From positions 1-8,913 of the forward strand of contig JASEIZ010000066.1 in the NCBI GenBank assembly GCA_030017395.1: DNA of 8,913 nucleotides. Reading direction: 5' to 3'. The notes under the pieces are model-generated. The model had not been told where the DNA came from, searched no databases, and saw only the letters and a list, made by a program, of their open reading frames with translations. Both the position numbers and the translations under genes were made by a program. Origin of the DNA: Desulfobacterales bacterium (GTDB lineage: Bacteria; Desulfobacterota; Desulfobacteria; Desulfobacterales; ETH-SRB1). This document shows, in pieces, positions 1 to 6,197 of the stretch (the first letter of the stretch is position 1; each line of letters opens with the position of its first letter).

Positions 1-46
1 GATGCCGGATCAAGTCCGGCATGACGATTTCAAGACTTTTTACGAG
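1..46. repeat. Right part of a dispersed palindromic repeat (REP/MITE-like)
   Basis: The window opens with a perfect 8-bp inverted repeat, ATGCCGGA (2-9) and TCCGGCAT (15-22), around a 5-base loop. It is followed by GACTTTTTACGA at 34-45. The same 12 bases occur at 4355-4366, in a second element with both arms. The GATGCCGGATCAAGTCCGGCATGAC palindrome is, from memory, a common intergenic repeat in many bacteria. The left half of this copy probably lies outside the window. It could also act as a terminator hairpin for an unseen upstream gene, but no T-run follows the stem directly. Confidence 0.6.
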
Positions 47-89
47 ACCATCAATCATAATTGATTTATAAAAAGCAGGAATTAATCAG

Positions 90-117
90 GTGTTAGGTGT
101 TAAGTGTTAAGTGCTTG
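90..117. repeat. Short heptamer tandem array
   Basis: Four consecutive 7-base units read GTGTTAG, GTGTTAA, GTGTTAA and GTGCTTG. The array begins inside the left arm of a 10-bp inverted repeat, AATCAGGTGT (84-93) with ACACCTGATT (144-153). It lies in the non-coding region before fliD. No function is evident. Confidence 0.6.
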
Positions 118-214
118 ATAAAACATATAGGTGCTTTAATATGACACCTGATTTCCGATCTCCGATTTCAGGATTTGGGCCTTTGCCGAAGCAGTCAAAT
201 ACAGCAAAAAATCT

Positions 215-242
215 TAAAGTTTGGGGAAAAATTTGCCGATGT
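215..242 (+). promoter_or_regulatory. Sigma-28 (FliA) promoter of fliD
   Basis: TAAAGTTT (215-222) is a perfect match to the sigma-28 -35 element. After a 12-base spacer comes GCCGATGT (235-242), 7 of 8 to the GCCGATAA -10 element. The classical enterobacterial spacer is 11. The predicted transcript start is near 249, giving a leader of about 40 bases before the fliD ATG. This marks fliD, and probably fliS and the next gene, as late (class 3) flagellar genes. Confidence 0.85.
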
Positions 243-291
243 TTATATTAAATAAGTAACAAATTGCCTACTCAAGTAAAGGAAAAATAGA

Positions 292-3200
292 ATGTCCAGC
301 ACTAATCTTATAAGCGGCCTTTCAAGCGGTTTTGACTGGCGCAGTATGATAGACCAGTTGATGGTGATCGAACACCAACGGGTAGATATCGTTGAAAATA
401 GAAAGAGTGACTATCAGGCAAAGCTCTCCGCTTTTCGATCCGTGAATACCACACTTTTGTCTCTGAAGACACAGTCGGCAACACTGGCAAAAAGCGATTC
501 CTTTAATGTATACACCTCATCTTTAACCACCGATTCCACCAATTACACTGCATCGGATTTCATGACCATCACCACAAGCACTGATGCTGCTCCGGGGTCT
601 CATACCATTGAGATGAGTACAAGTTCGAGAATTGCCCGGGCCCGCAAGATATCGTCCAGGAGCTTTGCAAGCTACGACGAGACCTTGGTTCTGACCGGAG
701 AGTTTGTTATTAACGGCAGAGCAGTCAGAGTGGATGACACCGATGACCTGATGGACATACGCGACAAGATCAATAATGCGAACTCCGGTTCAAGCGCTAC
801 AGGGGTGACGGCTTCAATATTGACAGTCTCTGACACCGATTATCGTTTGATATTAACAAGCGATAATACAGGCAAGGATGCTTTCAATATTTTTGACGCG
901 AGTGCGGATACAGTAAATATCTTGCAAAACACTTCCACCGGATTGGGATTTCTTGACGGCACAACCCCTACGATAAAAAATTTCACCAGCGACGGCGCGG
1001 AGTCAGAGAGGTTTTCCAGTAGTGAGGTGGCGGTTGGCTCACTTCTTGGTCTAACAAGCGCACAGTCCGGCACAGGTATAACCATAGGGGGAGGGACGGT
1101 TGATATTAATCTTGCCACCCAATCTCTTGCAACAATTGCCGGCAATATCAATGCCATAAGTGGTGTTTCGGCATCAGTGGAGAGTGTTACCGAAGACGGA
1201 ACAACCAGTTATTACATCGATATAAGCGGGACAACCACTTTCAGCGATAAGAACAATGTGCTTCAGACACTGGGCATTCTGGTCGGGGGACAGTCTAATG
1301 TGGCCGAGGTACATACCAGCGATACAGCCAATACCAAAACTACAGCGGCAGGCGGCGGTGTAGTCGCCGGCACTACTAAATGGGGTGAAATAAATACCGG
1401 CGGAGATGCTAATAACATAACAAATAACGACACTATCAGCATATCCGGCACAAAGCATGACGGGACATCGGTATCAGGGACATACACCATTTCAGATAAA
1501 GCTGTTGACACCATACAGGGTCTGCTGACCGGGATTGAGACCGTCTTTGGACTCGATGCCGGAAGCGCCACTGTAAATGCTGACGGCAAAATAGTAGTCA
1601 CAGACAGCACAGCCGGTAACGGCGAGCTGAGCATATTTCTGGCTGCCAACAATGAGGGCGGCGGCACTTTTGATCCCGGAACTCTCACAGCCTCCACCGA
1701 AGGTTACAGCATGCAGACAATTGAAGGCAAGGACGCAAGCATTAATATAAACGGCACAACCATAACCAGTTCTACCAATACTATTACGGATGTTATTGCA
1801 GGAGTCACCATAAATTTGAAAAAGATAGAGTCCGGAACGCAGGTTGATTTGAACATTTCCCGCAATCTTGACAGTATAAAATCATCCGTTCAGAGCTTTA
1901 CAGACAAGTACAATGAAATAATGGAATATATAAATGGCCAGTTTGCCTGGGATGAGGATACCCAGTCAGCAGGCTTACTCAGCGGCGACGGGACGCTGTC
2001 TTCCATCAAGTCGAGTCTTCAGAATATCCTGGTCAGCACGATCAAAGATCTTCCAACAGGCATGAACGCCCTTTCTCTTATCGGAATCAACTCCGACGCA
2101 AACGGAATGCTTTCGCTAAATGACAGTGATTTTACAAATGCCCTGGTTAGCGATTTGGCCGGTGTGAGAAGAATCTTTGTGGCTGAAGGGACCACCACGG
2201 ATGGTGATATTTCATATATATCACATGCCAAAGAGACTGTGGCCGGCGATTACGCCGTTGTGATTACCACGGCTGCGGAACAGGCAACCATCACCGGCGG
2301 GATAGATTTAAGCAGCGGGATTGCGAGTGATGAGACCATGGTCATCACCGAGGGAGACAGGACGGCCACCATCGCCCTTGATTGCACAGGAAACGGACAA
2401 TCCATCGACGATATCGTAAATGCGATCAACTCCGAGCTGGATACGGTCTATACCGAGTTGTGGGCAGGGACAAAGACAAATGCTCTGGTTGGAGGAGGCG
2501 TTATTACTTCCATTACTGTATGGGAGGATATTGATACTGAAGGAGGAGGCTCTAATCTTGTTACTGATGACGATACAATTTCGTTTTCAGGAACGACAAG
2601 AAGCGGAACATCAATATCAGGCACGTACACAATTGATGACAAAACTACTGATACTGTTCAGGGTCTGTTATCGGCCATAGAGGATGCTTACGGCAATAAT
2701 ATTTCGGCTAACATCGATTCCAACGGCAAATTGATAGTTACGGATAATACTGCAGGAAACAGCCGGCTTGAAATATCCGTTACATGCAACAAGGAAGGTG
2801 GCGGCAGTCTTGATTTCGGCACCATGGAGGTGACCACGGAAGGCCGCTATGCCATGGCTATTACCGCATCAAAGGATGCCGGCAACCAGCTCGTGCTGGA
2901 AAGCGATGATTACGGAAGCAGTGTCTCGTTCACCGTTAAGCAGTATGCGACAGCAAGCGGCGCGGAAGAGATTACCGGTGATGTTGTAAACACAAGCGGC
3001 GCGGTTAATATTACAGGCCTCACTGCATTTAATGCCATTGACGGCTACACGGCCGGTACCGGCGATACCATTAAGATCAATGGAATAAAACATGACGGGA
3101 CAGTCATAGATGAGGTTACTTTTAATGTCTATGACGGGGCATATAAGGATGTTGATGCTCTTCTTAGTGAAATAGGGACCGCCTTCGGCGGGACCGCCAC

Positions 3201-3780
3201 AGTGGTTGGCGGGAAGATAAAGCTCACGGACAATACCACCGGCGCCAGTCTTATGACCTTGACGCTGACGGAACCTGCCGGGCTCGATTTTGGAGTTTTT
3301 TCAGCCTCAACCGGCATAATTAACGGGAGCGATGCGGGTGGTGATGTGGACGGCACCATCAACGGCGAGGCAGCCACCGGTTCAGGCCGGGTCTTGACCG
3401 GGGATGCGCCTGCTACAGGGGCAACAACAAGCGTAGAGAAATTGTCTATTAAGGTTACACTTACCCCTGCCCAGTTAGCTTCTCAAGGGGTAAACCAGGG
3501 CAACGTCAAAATTACCATGGGCGCTGCTGAACAGTTTGACAGGGAATTATACGGCATTACTGATTTGTACGACGGCTACGTGGCTTTCAAACAGACTTCA
3601 CTTCAAAACAGTATCGACAGTTTTGAGACGCAGATTGAAAACATGGAAGCAAGCCTGAACCGCAAGATGGAGACGATGATCAATCGGTTTGTGGCTATGG
3701 AAATGGCCCTGAGTAAAATTAAGAACCAGAGTGACTGGCTTGCCAGCCAGATCAGCGCTTCCTACAGCGGATGGGTATAG
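292..3780 (+). CDS. fliD: Flagellar hook-associated protein 2, filament cap FliD, with large inserted repeat domains
   Basis: FliD forms the cap at the filament tip under which exported flagellin folds. The N-terminus (LISGLSSGFD, then an amphipathic helix, about residues 5-105) is FliD_N-like. Flagellin_IN-like beta segments lie near 134-180 and 263-330. The first part of the FliD_C domain spans about 479-630 (GKDASININGTTITS onward). The terminal coiled coil, about 1090-1162, matches the FliD C-end (YDGYVAFKQTSLQNSIDSF onward). At 1162 residues it is more than twice the E. coli length of 468. The excess is one inserted module at about 347-476 and a block of about 450 residues (631-1085) splitting FliD_C; both carry the DT(I/F)S(I/F)SGT...DG(T/K)..VTD.T.G motif pattern. 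The ATG has AAAGGA upstream (278-283), and a sigma-28 promoter lies at 215-242. The frame is intact, without stop or frameshift. Confidence 0.96.
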   Translation: MSSTNLISGLSSGFDWRSMIDQLMVIEHQRVDIVENRKSDYQAKLSAFRSVNTTLLSLKTQSATLAKSDSFNVYTSSLTTDSTNYTASDFMTITTSTDAAPGSHTIEMSTSSRIARARKISSRSFASYDETLVLTGEFVINGRAVRVDDTDDLMDIRDKINNANSGSSATGVTASILTVSDTDYRLILTSDNTGKDAFNIFDASADTVNILQNTSTGLGFLDGTTPTIKNFTSDGAESERFSSSEVAVGSLLGLTSAQSGTGITIGGGTVDINLATQSLATIAGNINAISGVSASVESVTEDGTTSYYIDISGTTTFSDKNNVLQTLGILVGGQSNVAEVHTSDTANTKTTAAGGGVVAGTTKWGEINTGGDANNITNNDTISISGTKHDGTSVSGTYTISDKAVDTIQGLLTGIETVFGLDAGSATVNADGKIVVTDSTAGNGELSIFLAANNEGGGTFDPGTLTASTEGYSMQTIEGKDASININGTTITSSTNTITDVIAGVTINLKKIESGTQVDLNISRNLDSIKSSVQSFTDKYNEIMEYINGQFAWDEDTQSAGLLSGDGTLSSIKSSLQNILVSTIKDLPTGMNALSLIGINSDANGMLSLNDSDFTNALVSDLAGVRRIFVAEGTTTDGDISYISHAKETVAGDYAVVITTAAEQATITGGIDLSSGIASDETMVITEGDRTATIALDCTGNGQSIDDIVNAINSELDTVYTELWAGTKTNALVGGGVITSITVWEDIDTEGGGSNLVTDDDTISFSGTTRSGTSISGTYTIDDKTTDTVQGLLSAIEDAYGNNISANIDSNGKLIVTDNTAGNSRLEISVTCNKEGGGSLDFGTMEVTTEGRYAMAITASKDAGNQLVLESDDYGSSVSFTVKQYATASGAEEITGDVVNTSGAVNITGLTAFNAIDGYTAGTGDTIKINGIKHDGTVIDEVTFNVYDGAYKDVDALLSEIGTAFGGTATVVGGKIKLTDNTTGASLMTLTLTEPAGLDFGVFSASTGIINGSDAGGDVDGTINGEAATGSGRVLTGDAPATGATTSVEKLSIKVTLTPAQLASQGVNQGNVKITMGAAEQFDRELYGITDLYDGYVAFKQTSLQNSIDSFETQIENMEASLNRKMETMINRFVAMEMALSKIKNQSDWLASQISASYSGWV
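1330..1722 (+). repeat. FliD internal module, copy 1
   Basis: This encodes about residues 347-476. Diagnostic strings are DTISISGTKHDGTSVSGTYT, TIQGLLTGIE, GKIVVTDSTAGN and NNEGGGTFDPGT. It aligns along its length with copy 2 (2464-2862), with roughly 45-50 percent protein identity by eye and clear DNA similarity in the central part. It sits just before the conserved FliD_C domain. This type of beta-rich module is, from memory, also seen in hook and cap proteins of related bacteria. Confidence 0.8.
2464..2862 (+). repeat. FliD internal module, copy 2
   Basis: This encodes about residues 725-857. Diagnostic strings are DTISFSGTTRSGTSISGTYT, TVQGLLSAIE, GKLIVTDNTAGN and NKEGGGSLDFGT. It begins right after IDDIVNAINSELDTVYTEL and ends before RYAMAITASKDAGNQLVLES, so it looks like a module dropped into a loop of a flagellin-like repeat. 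It is homologous to copy 1. Confidence 0.8.
3040..3330 (+). repeat. FliD internal module, diverged copy 3
   Basis: This encodes about residues 917-1013. It keeps the same order of signals: DTIKINGIKHDGTVIDEVTF, then DVDALLSEIGTAFGG, GKIKLTDNTTGASLMTLTL and LDFGVF. It is shorter and clearly more diverged than copies 1 and 2, lacking the NNEGGG segment. The shared order of motifs supports common descent; exact borders are approximate. Confidence 0.65.
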
Positions 3781-3804
3781 CAGGATGTCGGAGATCATAG
3801 GGAA

Positions 3805-3848
3805 TGATCGAGTAGTTCAGTGATATTTATGACTCGACGACTCGATCA
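3805..3848. repeat. Inverted and tandem repeats in the fliD-fliS spacer
   Basis: A perfect 9-bp inverted repeat, TGATCGAGT (3805-3813) and ACTCGATCA (3840-3848), flanks a 26-base loop. The right arm overlaps two tandem octamers, GACTCGAC (3831-3838) and GACTCGAT (3839-3846). There is no following T-run, so this is not a convincing terminator. No promoter is visible in this spacer, and fliS is probably cotranscribed with fliD. Confidence 0.5.
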
Positions 3849-3892
3849 GTTGTGAGCGAAGTGAACTAAATTAACAATGAGGATATACTCTT

Positions 3893-4330
3893 ATGTACGG
3901 GAATGGAATTAATGCCTACAGACAGATAAATGTGATAACAGCAGACCCCAGAAGGCTGGTATTAATGTGTTATGAGGGAGCGATAAGCAGCCTGAAGACG
4001 GCAAGAGAAAAGTATATTTCCAAAGAGTATGAAGCAAAAGCGGAGACTCTTCAAAAGGCGCAAAGTATTATAAGCGAATTGATGCTGGCACTTGATTTTG
4101 AAAAGGGGGGAGAAGTAGCCAGGAATCTGGATTCCCTCTACAATTATATGTTGCGCCGCATAATCGAGGGGGATCTGAAAGGGGATATGAAAGCCTTTGA
4201 CGAGGTAATTATGATGCTTGGCGAACTCGAATCAGCATGGAAGGAGATATCCCGCATCCCTGAAAATTCCCGTTTTATTCATGACACCGGTCAGGTAAAA
4301 TCCGCAGATTTAAGAGTGACGGCTTTGTAA
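3893..4330 (+). CDS. fliS: Flagellar export chaperone FliS
   Basis: FliS binds the C-terminal disordered part of flagellin in the cytoplasm, prevents its premature polymerisation and delivers it to the export gate. The family signature is clear near the N-terminus: AYRQINVITADPRRLVLMCYEGAI, corresponding to the usual YQ...I.TASP..LI.MLYDGAI. A second conserved block, LALDFEKGGEVARNLDSLYNYMLRRI (about residues 66-91), matches the family helix. The protein is all-helical and 145 residues, slightly longer than usual. The start is fixed by GAGGA at 3879-3883, nine bases before the ATG. It lies 112 bp after fliD, the standard neighbour. The stop codon lies inside the left arm of an inverted repeat, so the last residues may have been changed by repeat insertion. 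Confidence 0.95.
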   Translation: MYGNGINAYRQINVITADPRRLVLMCYEGAISSLKTAREKYISKEYEAKAETLQKAQSIISELMLALDFEKGGEVARNLDSLYNYMLRRIIEGDLKGDMKAFDEVIMMLGELESAWKEISRIPENSRFIHDTGQVKSADLRVTAL

Positions 4331-4366
4331 AAAGTCATTTTGTACGTCATTTCCGACTTTTTACGA
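4327..4366. repeat. Dispersed inverted-repeat element overlapping the fliS stop
   Basis: GTAAAAAGTC (4327-4336) and GACTTTTTAC (4355-4364) form a perfect 10-bp inverted repeat with an 18-base loop. The right arm continues as GA, sharing the 12-base GACTTTTTACGA with 34-45. CGTCATTTC before the right arm also resembles GACGATTTC before the arm at the window start, so both appear to be the same family. This copy lacks the central GCCGGA palindrome and looks like a shortened form. The fliS TAA (4328-4330) is part of the left arm. The hairpin could attenuate transcription, since the right arm contains five T bases. Confidence 0.65.
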
Positions 4367-4383
4367 ATTCATCAGGAGCAACC

Positions 4384-4387
4384 GGAG
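4384..4387 (+). promoter_or_regulatory. Ribosome binding site deciding the start of the FliT/FlgN-like gene
   Basis: GGAG lies nine bases before the ATG at 4397. A more upstream in-frame TTG at 4340 falls in the loop of the inverted repeat and has no comparable site, so the ATG is preferred. Confidence 0.6.
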
Positions 4388-4396
4388 TGTATTAAA

Positions 4397-4849
4397 ATGA
4401 ACAGAAACAATAATAACATACAGGCATGTGATCTATTGAGCCTTTTGAAGAGAAAACTGGGCGCCTTTAAAGCCTTTTTGTCGGCCACAGCTCTGCTTAG
4501 AGATGCTGATCTTCAGGAGATGGAAAAAATCGAAACGCTTATAGCAGAGCGTGAAAACTGCATAAAAGTTATCAAGGGAATTGACGGCGGAATAAACAGG
4601 ATCAAAAACTCCATACCGGCTTTGCCGGGTGAAGCAATGAAAAAAATAAGAACACTCAAAAAAGCCATTGATGATACCGCTGCAGATGCGGCGGATCTGA
4701 ATAAAGAATTTGAGACAATGTTTATATCTTACCATGATGATTTAAAAGACAGGCTGTCAAAGACCCGTAACAGCCGGAAAGGCGTAAAGAACTATGCGAT
4801 CAGGGCCTATGGGGTAAACCAGCCCAGATTTTTGGATGTTAGGTCATAA
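4397..4849 (+). CDS. FliT/FlgN-like flagellar export chaperone candidate
   Basis: This is a 150-residue, almost entirely helical and charged protein between fliS and flaG, the position where many bacteria carry fliT. FliT and FlgN type chaperones are small cytoplasmic helical proteins that bind the C-termini of late export substrates such as FliD and the hook-filament junction proteins. The pattern LLSLLKRKLGAFKAFLSATALL followed by DLQEMEKIETLIAERENCIKVIKGID (about residues 13-62) resembles the first two helices of that fold. The C-terminus ends in a basic segment (SRKGVKNYAIRAYG) and PRFLDV. Assignment rests on context, size and helix pattern, not on a strongly conserved motif. The start is the ATG with GGAG nine bases upstream. 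Confidence 0.7.
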   Translation: MNRNNNNIQACDLLSLLKRKLGAFKAFLSATALLRDADLQEMEKIETLIAERENCIKVIKGIDGGINRIKNSIPALPGEAMKKIRTLKKAIDDTAADAADLNKEFETMFISYHDDLKDRLSKTRNSRKGVKNYAIRAYGVNQPRFLDVRS

Positions 4850-4851
4850 AT

Positions 4852-4879
4852 TAAAGTTTTTTTTGCAATATGCCGATAA
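4852..4879 (+). promoter_or_regulatory. Sigma-28 (FliA) promoter of flaG
   Basis: TAAAGTTT (4852-4859) and GCCGATAA (4872-4879) are both exact consensus elements, separated by 12 bases. The fliD promoter has the same 12-base spacer, one longer than the enterobacterial optimum. It starts three bases after the preceding stop codon. The predicted transcript start is near 4886, about 40 bases before the flaG ATG, so flaG can be expressed as its own late transcript. Confidence 0.88.
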
Positions 4880-4927
4880 TGCACTTAAAGCCCAAGGAGG
4901 CAAACCCAGGGCCGGAGATATTGAAGA

Positions 4928-5296
4928 ATGGATATAACCATAAATAAAATTGAATCGGCGCCTTTAAATATGCCGGAAGCTTCAGCGGACATGCTGGTTG
5001 CTTTCGGAAGTCAGCGTGCAGAAGAAGATCGCGGGAAAACATCTGAATCCGGGATAAGAGAACATGTTAATAGTCAACTGGCAAGAGAGTTAACGGAAAA
5101 ACTCCAGGGATACATAAACAGGATGAATATAAACCTGGCTTTTTCCACATACGGGGAAAATAATAAAAACATCTCAATTGTCGTATCTGACAAAGAAACA
5201 GGAAAGCTAATACGTGAAATCCCGGCTGAAGAACTGCAGCAATTGCATGTAAAAATGGAAGAACTTGCCGGCATGCTTTTTAATGGAATGGTTTAA
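4928..5296 (+). CDS. flaG: FlaG family flagellar protein
   Basis: FlaG is a small protein linked to flagellar filament assembly; in several bacteria its loss alters filament length, though its biochemical role is not settled. The protein is 122 residues. Its N-terminal half is variable and polar. The conserved FlaG domain is about residues 50-120: helix ELTEKLQGYINRMNINLAF, then the strand-turn signature ISIVVSDKETGKLIREIPAEEL, closely matching the family pattern of VkvvD.eTGevIReIPpEE. The domain ends in a helix, MEELAGMLFNGMV. GGAG at 4914-4917 lies ten bases before the ATG. A dedicated sigma-28 promoter is at 4852-4879. The stop codon overlaps by four bases the stop of the convergent PilZ gene. 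Confidence 0.92.
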   Translation: MDITINKIESAPLNMPEASADMLVAFGSQRAEEDRGKTSESGIREHVNSQLARELTEKLQGYINRMNINLAFSTYGENNKNISIVVSDKETGKLIREIPAEELQQLHVKMEELAGMLFNGMV

Positions 5297-5880
5297 GCGT
5301 GTTTTGATGTAAGTCTGAGGAGTTCTCTCTGCCTTTTAAACACATGTCCGATGATAATGTCCCTGTCGCTTTCAGATAATTCTTCAAATTTAACACTAAC
5401 ATCATATTTGTTTTCCGTCTCTGCTTCTATGCTCGAGACTACTTTCCCAAGCACATTTATCCACGTCTTTGAGGCTAAAGGAAGAAAAACTCTAAGCGCA
5501 ATAATATCACCAATTCGAAAACTTTGGTTTGAGATGAATCTCATTCCTGAACCACTGATATTCACACATTCACTGCCCACGGATTCATATTTTTCAGCAT
5601 CTTTGCTTTCCATTATATCCAGGATACGGTCTATTTTTTGGTTTGCCTGATATATAAGCCTGTATAGCAATTCTAAACTAGCTTCTTCAATCTCAGGGGC
5701 TTCAAAGGGTTTGCCAAAAGTATTTTTAAAAATAATTTCCGGTTTGCCTTTGCATGTCTCGTAGTCTTTCTGTAAAATCTTCCGGTAATCAACTTTGAGT
5801 ATGTCATTTACTCTTACGTGTTTTCTATCGTTTGTTTTGACCATGTCAGTTTCTAAAAATTTTTTTGACTTATTAATCAT
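5293..5880 (-). CDS. PilZ domain protein, predicted c-di-GMP effector, with helical insertion
   Basis: PilZ domains bind cyclic di-GMP through an RxxxR motif and a (D/N)xSxxG motif, and often change motor or surface behaviour. Both motifs are visible: RKHVR (about residues 19-23) and NISGSG (about 108-113), the latter followed by a beta-rich PilZ barrel (MRFISNQSFRIGDIIALRVFL to KYDVSVKFEEL). Unusually, about 85 residues separate them instead of the usual 25-30. The insertion contains a probable long helix, ASLELLYRLIYQANQKIDRILDIM, resembling the helical part of atypical tetrameric PilZ proteins. The C-terminus is helical. The gene is 195 codons. Its ATG has AGGCGG just upstream. It is convergent with flaG and downstream of the HD-GYP gene on the same strand, across a 373-bp gap. 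A flagellar-brake role is plausible but inferred. Confidence 0.88.
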   Translation of the reverse strand: MINKSKKFLETDMVKTNDRKHVRVNDILKVDYRKILQKDYETCKGKPEIIFKNTFGKPFEAPEIEEASLELLYRLIYQANQKIDRILDIMESKDAEKYESVGSECVNISGSGMRFISNQSFRIGDIIALRVFLPLASKTWINVLGKVVSSIEAETENKYDVSVKFEELSESDRDIIIGHVFKRQRELLRLTSKHA

Positions 5881-5989
5881 TGTACCGCCTATTTTTTTTA
5901 AACCGCAAATCTAAAAACGGGAAACGTAAATATCTGTTCCAACAGGAATCGTCATTTTTTTGTCGCCTACGTCAAGCTTAATGACAAGT

Positions 5990-6156
5990 AACTATTCAGC
6001 CACTAATCTACGCTGATCATCACCGATATTTTTTTCTTTAAAGTCACCAAGATTATAATATAATTTTGTAACCGTTCAAAGTTCACGGTTCAAGGTTCAG
6101 AGGTTAATCGCTTTGCGATTTTCTTCTCATCTGTGTGAATCTGTGGCTGAATAGTT
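5990..6156. repeat. Inverted-repeat element bounding a heptamer array
   Basis: AACTATTCAGCCAC (5990-6003) is the exact reverse complement of GTGGCTGAATAGTT (6143-6156). Similarity continues imperfectly inward: CTAATCTACGCTGATC on the left resembles the complement of the GTGTGAATCTGTG side on the right. The roughly 165-bp unit encloses the heptamer array at 6074-6101. It has no coding potential, so at most it is a non-autonomous or repetitive intergenic element. Confidence 0.5.
6074..6101. repeat. Short heptamer tandem array
   Basis: Four contiguous 7-base units read GTTCAAA, GTTCACG, GTTCAAG and GTTCAGA. The unit length equals that of the array at 90-117, although the sequence differs. It sits inside the inverted repeat at 5990-6156. 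Confidence 0.55.
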
Positions 6157-6181
6157 GCCAATCTTCGTAAACATTAAAGAA

Positions 6182-6197
6182 TGCATTTTGTGTGCCA
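6182..6197 (-). promoter_or_regulatory. Possible sigma-54 promoter reading towards the PilZ gene
   Basis: Read on the minus strand, the bases are TGGCACACAAAATGCA. GG and GC are separated by exactly 10 bases, TGGCAC is a full -24 match, and the -12 element is ATGCA instead of TTGCA. Transcription would start near 6170, giving a long leader of about 290 bases before the PilZ start at 5880. That leader crosses the repeat element, so the functional link is uncertain. Confidence 0.4.

Noticed and set aside
90..117. Heptamer arrays as a CRISPR array
   Set aside because: The units are contiguous 7-mers with no spacers, and there are no cas genes in the window.
222..237. Sigma-54-like TTGGGG...TTTGCC before fliD
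   Set aside because: GG and GC are 10 bases apart, but the -24 element lacks CA after TGG. The same bases are the spacer of a much better sigma-28 promoter.
1263..1697. Minus-strand 144-residue frame opposite fliD
   Set aside because: The proline/valine/serine-rich translation is a typical antisense shadow of the glycine/threonine-rich FliD module, with no motif or ribosome site.
2420..2680. Plus-strand 86-residue frame inside fliD
   Set aside because: It lies wholly within the fliD reading frame region, has arbitrary composition and no ribosome site; a shadow frame.
4340..4396. TTG start giving a 169-residue version of the FliT/FlgN-like protein
   Set aside because: It begins in the loop of the inverted repeat and has no ribosome site; the ATG at 4397 has GGAG at proper distance.
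5351..5650. Plus-strand 99-residue frame opposite the PilZ gene
   Set aside because: Serine/leucine-rich antisense shadow of a gene with two clear PilZ motifs.
6106..6120. AATCGC-TTT-GCGATT as a plus-strand terminator
   Set aside because: The stem is only 6 bp and no plus-strand gene ends nearby; it belongs to the repeat-rich spacer.
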